From Pulicaria dysenterica (taxonomy: Eukaryota > Streptophyta > Magnoliopsida > Asterales > Asteraceae), in contig OX359290.1 in NCBI GenBank assembly GCA_947179395.2, positions 96,875,876 to 96,939,875 of the forward strand: a stretch of DNA of 64,000 nucleotides, in the 5' to 3' direction. Under the pieces are notes generated by a model. The model saw only the letters and a program-made list of their open reading frames with translations. It did not search any database and was not told the DNA's origin. The position numbers were made by a program, and so were the translations under genes. Below are positions 59,201 through 64,000 of the stretch, piece by piece (the first letter of the stretch is position 1; each line of letters starts with the position of its first letter).

Positions 59201-60140
59201 TATTCTATAAAGAGAATTAAACTACAAAAGGTAAGGAGAAATCTCAGCCCTTGGATCATTGAAAAGTCATGACTAAAAAGTAAAAAAAAAAAACGTGTAC
59301 AGAAAAAGGGTATATTAGTAAAATTAACAAACACAACTTGTATACGGTTACGAGAAAACCCACGTCGCCCCATCCCCCGTTTCCGGACAAAACTCAGGCC
59401 ACCGTCCTTTTCATCCCACATGTTATACGAAAATGATGAACAATACATAATACGTAAGATGTACAATGATTCACATACATAAAAACCGTGGTTCATATTC
59501 GAAATCCTGAAAACAGTCGATGCACGACAAAGAATTGTTGATAACGAATACAAAATTGATGAATTTAGTACATAATAAAGATGATGCACAACCCTAGAAA
59601 ATTGGATTGTGTACCGTTGATGGTAGTCGTAACCCTAAAACGCATAACCAGTGGCGTTTGTTTACAAAAGAAACGTTGATGCACAACGAAAACTCTACCT
59701 TTGAAGCATAAAACAACGGCGGCGACGGTGGAGGATGCGGTTGAGAGAGATTCCACAATCGATGGCGGTGGCGCGGTAAACGAAGGAGGCTGCAGGGGAG
59801 GTGACTATCCAGTGGACAGGGCATACATGGCGGTTGCGACGTCTTTGATAATACGGCGATACATACATGGCGGTTGCAGGGGAGGTGGTCGTTGAAATAA
59901 TATCAGAGGACGACGATATGTGCGGCTGACTTCTACAATCGAGGGGATGAAGGGATGAAGCGGCGCATATGATATTAGGAGATTTAGGGTTTGCGTAGGT
60001 ATTTAGAACGTGGGGCAGCGTGGGAGGTGAGAGAATTTTATATTTTTATCTATTTTACCCCTTTATCAGTTATGACACGTGGCAGGCCCATATTTCTCCT
60101 ATCCTTTTTATCTTAAAACTTTTTTTATTTAATCCTGATT
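59193..60140. mobile_element. Probable non-autonomous MULE-like element
   Basis: The left end contains AAAAGGTAAGGAGAAATCTC and the right end, read in reverse, AAAAGGATAGGAGAAATATG. About 50 bases correspond at roughly 70% identity. The right arm holds GACACGTGGCA. The interior (59340-60030) is GC-richer, with ACATGGCGGTTGC repeated (near 59826 and 59868), and could be captured gene sequence. Flanking AT tracts prevent a clear target duplication. Confidence 0.5.
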
Positions 60141-60334
60141 ATATATATATATATATATAACTCACGATCTTGTAAAATTAATCGAGTCAAAGGAATACCG
60201 TTCAAGCGTTCAAGTATGGAGTTCAACAAAGAACTCTACACATTACAATTAATCAAGAAAATAATAATGTCATTGATGATATATAAATGTAACATTAATA
60301 GATATTGGCTTCTTATCGGTATGTGAAAGTAGCT

Positions 60335-60500
60335 TTGTGAAAAATGTATATTAATGTGATAATTATAGGTTATTTATAATTTATATTTAATAACTTATGA
60401 TATATTTTGTTATGGAAAGAATATTTATATATTTATGACCATTTCGTTTTTATCTACGTTTTGACATTAAAATTTATCATAATATAACGTTTTAAAGTAG
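60335..60500 (+). repeat. Partial copy of the Helitron family, opposite orientation
   Basis: Reverse-complemented, this segment parallels 10319-10460 and 21878-22020 (CAAAACGTAGATAAAAA, TCATAAATATAT, ACAAAATATATCATAAGTTA). Only the internal part is present. Confidence 0.55.
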
Positions 60501-61440
60501 TATATTTAATTTTTTTTCTATCGAGAGCAGTAGGTAGATAATTCCTGGACATTTTATTCGTTTTTTCTATTGATTCCATTTATGTATCATAATCGATAAT
60601 CACTGATTTTTTGGTTTTTCATTAAAAAAATAAAAAATATGCTATTTTTAAAAAATTGTCGTATTACGATAAAATTTATATGTTGATAACCACTTAGTGG
60701 TATTTTATAACCGTTGGTTAGTGGCATAAAATTATTTACAAACCACTACTATTTTAGGATTCTTTAAAATTAATAGTTAGTGGATGAGTAAATAACCTAC
60801 AAAGACCATAACTAAGTCTACATAATTACTGAGTATTGAAACAATTGTCATGTTAGTAGGTTTTGTAACTACCTTTACAACATGTAATTATATATAAAGA
60901 ATTAATTTGTCTAAGTTTTATTATTTTTAACTAATAACTTCGTATATAAAATTAAGGTTATTATTACATGGATAACTGAATTCAATGTTATTTTATGTTT
61001 ACAGTTATATTTAATTAAAATTAAATTATACTTAACCAATTTACGTATGTATAAACAGAATATATTATATGTTAGAATCTTAATTTTATGAATCTAATTT
61101 GAATATATATTATAAATGTCATTGTTATTTAACCTCTAATAAATCTAGTCTACAATTCTAAAGATTCAAATATATATAATTGCTATCATAACATCAAAAA
61201 GAATATTATGATTGTGCTTTTACAATATCGAGATAAAGCTCATTCACGATAAACACATTAATATTATATAAAAACTTATAGACATGTAATATAATTTTTT
61301 TATAAAAAAGTATCATACATAAAAGTTTTATTTACTTACCTAAACACCGTACGAATATAACACGAGTTATGTTTGGAATCTCGACTAATTCTTTTTAAAA
61401 AAAATCTTTTCAATAAAACTCTTTATAGTGAACAAAAGAA
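60501..61440. other. AT-rich intergenic DNA
   Basis: Nothing recognised. CCACTTAGTGG and TTAGTGG phrases near 60690-60790 hint at an old small element without defined ends. Confidence 0.45.
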
Positions 61441-61444
61441 CTTT

Positions 61445-61640
61445 TAGACATTGTTGTTTTCTTTTTTTTTTTTAACGACAAAAGGGCATTATATTGAGCT
61501 AGAAGAGATTACAATCAAGAACAAAATAACAACCAAATCAAAAGAAACAATCAAAAGATCTACTACACCAATCTACCCGGTTAAAAGACCAAGAATTACA
61601 TTTTCCCCTAAGACTTAGAATATGATTTGGGATGAGCTTC
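61445..61640 (-). mobile_element. 3' end of a LINE/non-LTR retroelement
   Basis: Read on the minus strand, GTAATCTCTTCTAGCTCAA, then ATAATGCCCTTTTGTCGTT, ends in a run of A bases (plus-strand T run 61461-61474). An untranslated tail followed by poly(A) is what a 5'-truncated plant LINE leaves. No reverse transcriptase sequence remains. Confidence 0.45.
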
Positions 61641-61694
61641 TGAAATTATGAAAGTCACCATTAAACGAAATTGGATCAATAAAGAACCATGTGT

Positions 61695-62465
61695 TAAACA
61701 AAGAACCTAAAGAACCAATCTGAACCATTGGATCATCAAAATTAATGGATGAGATTTAGCGATGCCAAAACTGTAATTATGATGTATTAATATAGGAAGA
61801 AAAGGGCAAACATGGAAAATCCCCCCTCCAACAACCCACGATTTTAAAAAAAAAACCCCTCAAAAACTTTAAATTGTCATAACTTTTTAAGTTTTGTGAA
61901 TTTAAACAAAAAATTATACCAACTTTTAGTTTTTTAATCCTTTTTCAAACAAGATCACTCTTCCAATATTTTACTTAATTTTTTTAACATGAAATTTTTG
62001 TTTGCATTTTGGGCAGTTTGTAGTATTTTGTACGGATTTTGTATTTTGGGTTCGAATGTGTAATTTTGCATTTTAGACTGCATTTTCATTGAATCGTGTT
62101 GGATTTGCATTTTGCATTTTCATAATTTTTGCATTTTGGAAGCATCTAGATGACTTGCATGTTTATATTTTGCGTTTTTCGGGTTTTTCATTTTGCATTT
62201 AGAATGAACCCAGCTCGAAATGCAAACTTTGCATTTCAAAAAAAAAGTTTTAGAAATGTCTTGTTTGAAAGATGACGAAAAACTGAATCTAACGATATAT
62301 TTTTTTGCAAAAATTCTTAAAAACGAATAAGTTATAATCATTTAAAGTTGAGTGGGGTTTTTTTATTTATAAAGTTGATTTTTTCTATTTTTTGTTATTT
62401 TCCAATTTTACCCTTAATTAAAGTGCCACGTGTCATTACCAGGATGGTTCTTTAGGTTTTATGTT
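61695..62465. mobile_element. Probable non-autonomous MULE-like MITE
   Basis: The left end AAACAAAGAACCTAAAGAAC and the reversed right end AAACATAAAACCTAAAGAAC differ at two positions. Like the element at 59193-60140 it has TTGGATCAT near the left arm and GACACGTGGCAC near the right one. The interior is AT-rich with many TTTGCATTTTG phrases (62060-62240). The right arm abuts the Tourist MITE at 62466. Confidence 0.6.
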
Positions 62466-62780
62466 TAAGACTAAGCGCATCCGATCACCCGTGAAGCAAC
62501 GGCCAAGGGTAGCACGGGAACACCATCGCCTATGTGAGGGTTCCACCAACCCTTTCTCTTGAGCTGGTTTGCAGACCCTTCACGGGTAATCTGACACACA
62601 CACCACTTTTTTCTTTTTTCTTTTTTTCTTTTATTATTTAATAATAAAATATTAGAAAGGTATGTATGGGTTGGATGTGGGGGTTTAAGGGTTAGAGAGG
62701 GTTAGAGGTGGGGATGATGTGGATGCTGATGTGGCAATGAATTTTGAAGGGTAAGTAAGGGTTGGATGCACATGGTCTAA
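62466..62780. mobile_element. Tourist-type (PIF/Harbinger) MITE, copy 2
   Basis: The 309-bp element at 62469-62777 starts GACTAAGCGCATCC and ends GGATGCACATGGTC, flanked by TAA at 62466-62468 and 62778-62780. It shares terminal GAC-GCATCC and interior GGATGCTGATGTGGC with the copy at 2336-2602. Confidence 0.75.
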
Positions 62781-64000
62781 GGAAGGTTCTATATATAACC
62801 TCACCCCATTAAACACTTTATTGTTGCGATATCTCCAAATCACCCAAAAATAAAAGTATAACACCACAATTAATAAAACCTTCTTAATTGCATACAAATA
62901 CAAATAATATATATAGAGACACCGTAGAAAAAATGTATAACCACGTGAAAATGTCACATGGATATTTCATAATTGCATAGTTTTTTTTAACAACACAATA
63001 CACGTATATTTTAAATATATTTATAAATCTACACATAGACTAAAACTGTAACAATGAGTAATATTTTTTTAACATCTTGATAGCGCTATCTACAATACTT
63101 TAATTACATAATGATCATCTTTTAACCCTTCACTCTTTATCCTAATTTTTAATTAAAAAAAAATACAACTCTCAATCTTCACCTCTCACTTTTCATTCTT
63201 CAACTCTCAATTGATTTTCACATAATTATGAAATTGTCAAAGTACATATTCTCTGCCAATTCCATAACCACGAGAATTTGACCCCGTATCATCAATTCAC
63301 ACCTTAATACTTCAACTGTCTATCGATCAACATGTATTAAGGAGAAGATAATTGACCATGACCGTTGGATACACAACAACCTATGGTTTGATTTTGATAC
63401 AAGGTAAACTGGTGAAGGATAATATACATCTTTTTGATGTCTGATATTTCAAACTTAAGGACAAATACAACTAATAAATAAATTATATACATAAGTCACA
63501 GTTCAATGAGAAAAATTATTATTGTTTCTCATTAGATTTTTCAAAATATCGTTAGTGATCAATATAATAAAAAATACTTATAACTTTGATCATTATTCTA
63601 CATTCTACATATATAATATAACTATATATTTTAGAACAATTTTTCTAAACCTAGCATAACACAATAAATGGTCAGAGCCTTTTAAGATATCGAGTTTTAA
63701 TTACTAATTATCATGGGCGAATCCACCTTGAACTGAGGTGGGTCAAAGGAAACACCTATTTTTTTGATATATTTCTACAAAACATATAAAATTTATTTTC
63801 AAACTATCAAAATTAAAAGGTAGGAACCATTTTTATTTTCTTAGATACGTTTATCCATCACTATTACTTCAGCTTTGCTTAGTACTTTAGTCATATAATT
63901 TAGTGAAATTTAAAGGCCAAATATTTGTTGTGTTAATTTTGTCTTATTATTTGATTATATGATCTTAAATTGTGCACTAGGTTTTATTGTAGTTGTGTTT
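62781..64000. other. AT-rich intergenic DNA to the window end
   Basis: Nothing recognised. No ORF with family resemblance and no element boundary was found. Confidence 0.5.

Noticed and set aside
59050..59895. Frames of 60-180 codons around the inverted-repeat element
   Set aside because: They cross an AT microsatellite or lie in presumed captured, GC-rich filler and show no domain.

Overview
The window looks like nuclear DNA of a flowering plant, most likely a eudicot and possibly an asterid such as Asteraceae. Plant-specific genes with many short, AT-rich introns sit as islands in transposon-rich sequence. The family assignment is inference; no marker here fixes the species. No prokaryotic features, CRISPR arrays, rRNA or tRNA genes were seen.

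Five complete protein-coding genes can be supported: (1) a tonoplast sugar transporter of the TST/TMT type (4549-7072, +, five coding exons); (2) N-acetylglucosaminyltransferase I of N-glycan maturation (11071-16409, +, 18 exons, 444 aa); (3) a tetraketide alpha-pyrone reductase of the TKPR1/DRL1 type for sporopollenin (16588-18065, -, five exons), tail to tail with gene 2 and only 178 bp from it; (4) a small secreted hybrid proline-rich/8-cysteine protein (39940-40308, -, intronless); (5) a vacuolar amino-acid transporter of the AVT3 type (56290-57591, +, intronless). They do not form one pathway.

The rest is mobile DNA of many classes. There is a hAT remnant (1-1939), two related Tourist-type MITEs (2336-2602 and 62466-62780), a Helitron carrying a helicase fragment (9615-about 10721) with two partial relatives, and a decayed Copia element in intron 3 of gene 2. 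A 5'-half Gypsy element with a 2.2-kb LTR (18769-21877) follows, then a possible 6.4-kb Helitron (24868-31241), an intact MULE with 9-bp target duplications (31283-32679), and a fold-back MITE (39570-39800). A complete 8.8-kb Copia-type element on the minus strand (40935-49739) has apparently identical LTRs, gag and no pol. A Harbinger-type element (51343-52236) lies beyond it.

The most notable observations are: one U12-type AT-AC intron and two GC-donor introns in two neighbouring genes; dense clusters of short CpG-centred palindromes in two unrelated LTR retrotransposons (one array 11-bp periodic and inside gag); and three inverted pairs of a short sequence whose translation resembles the KFDV region of polyphenol oxidases.
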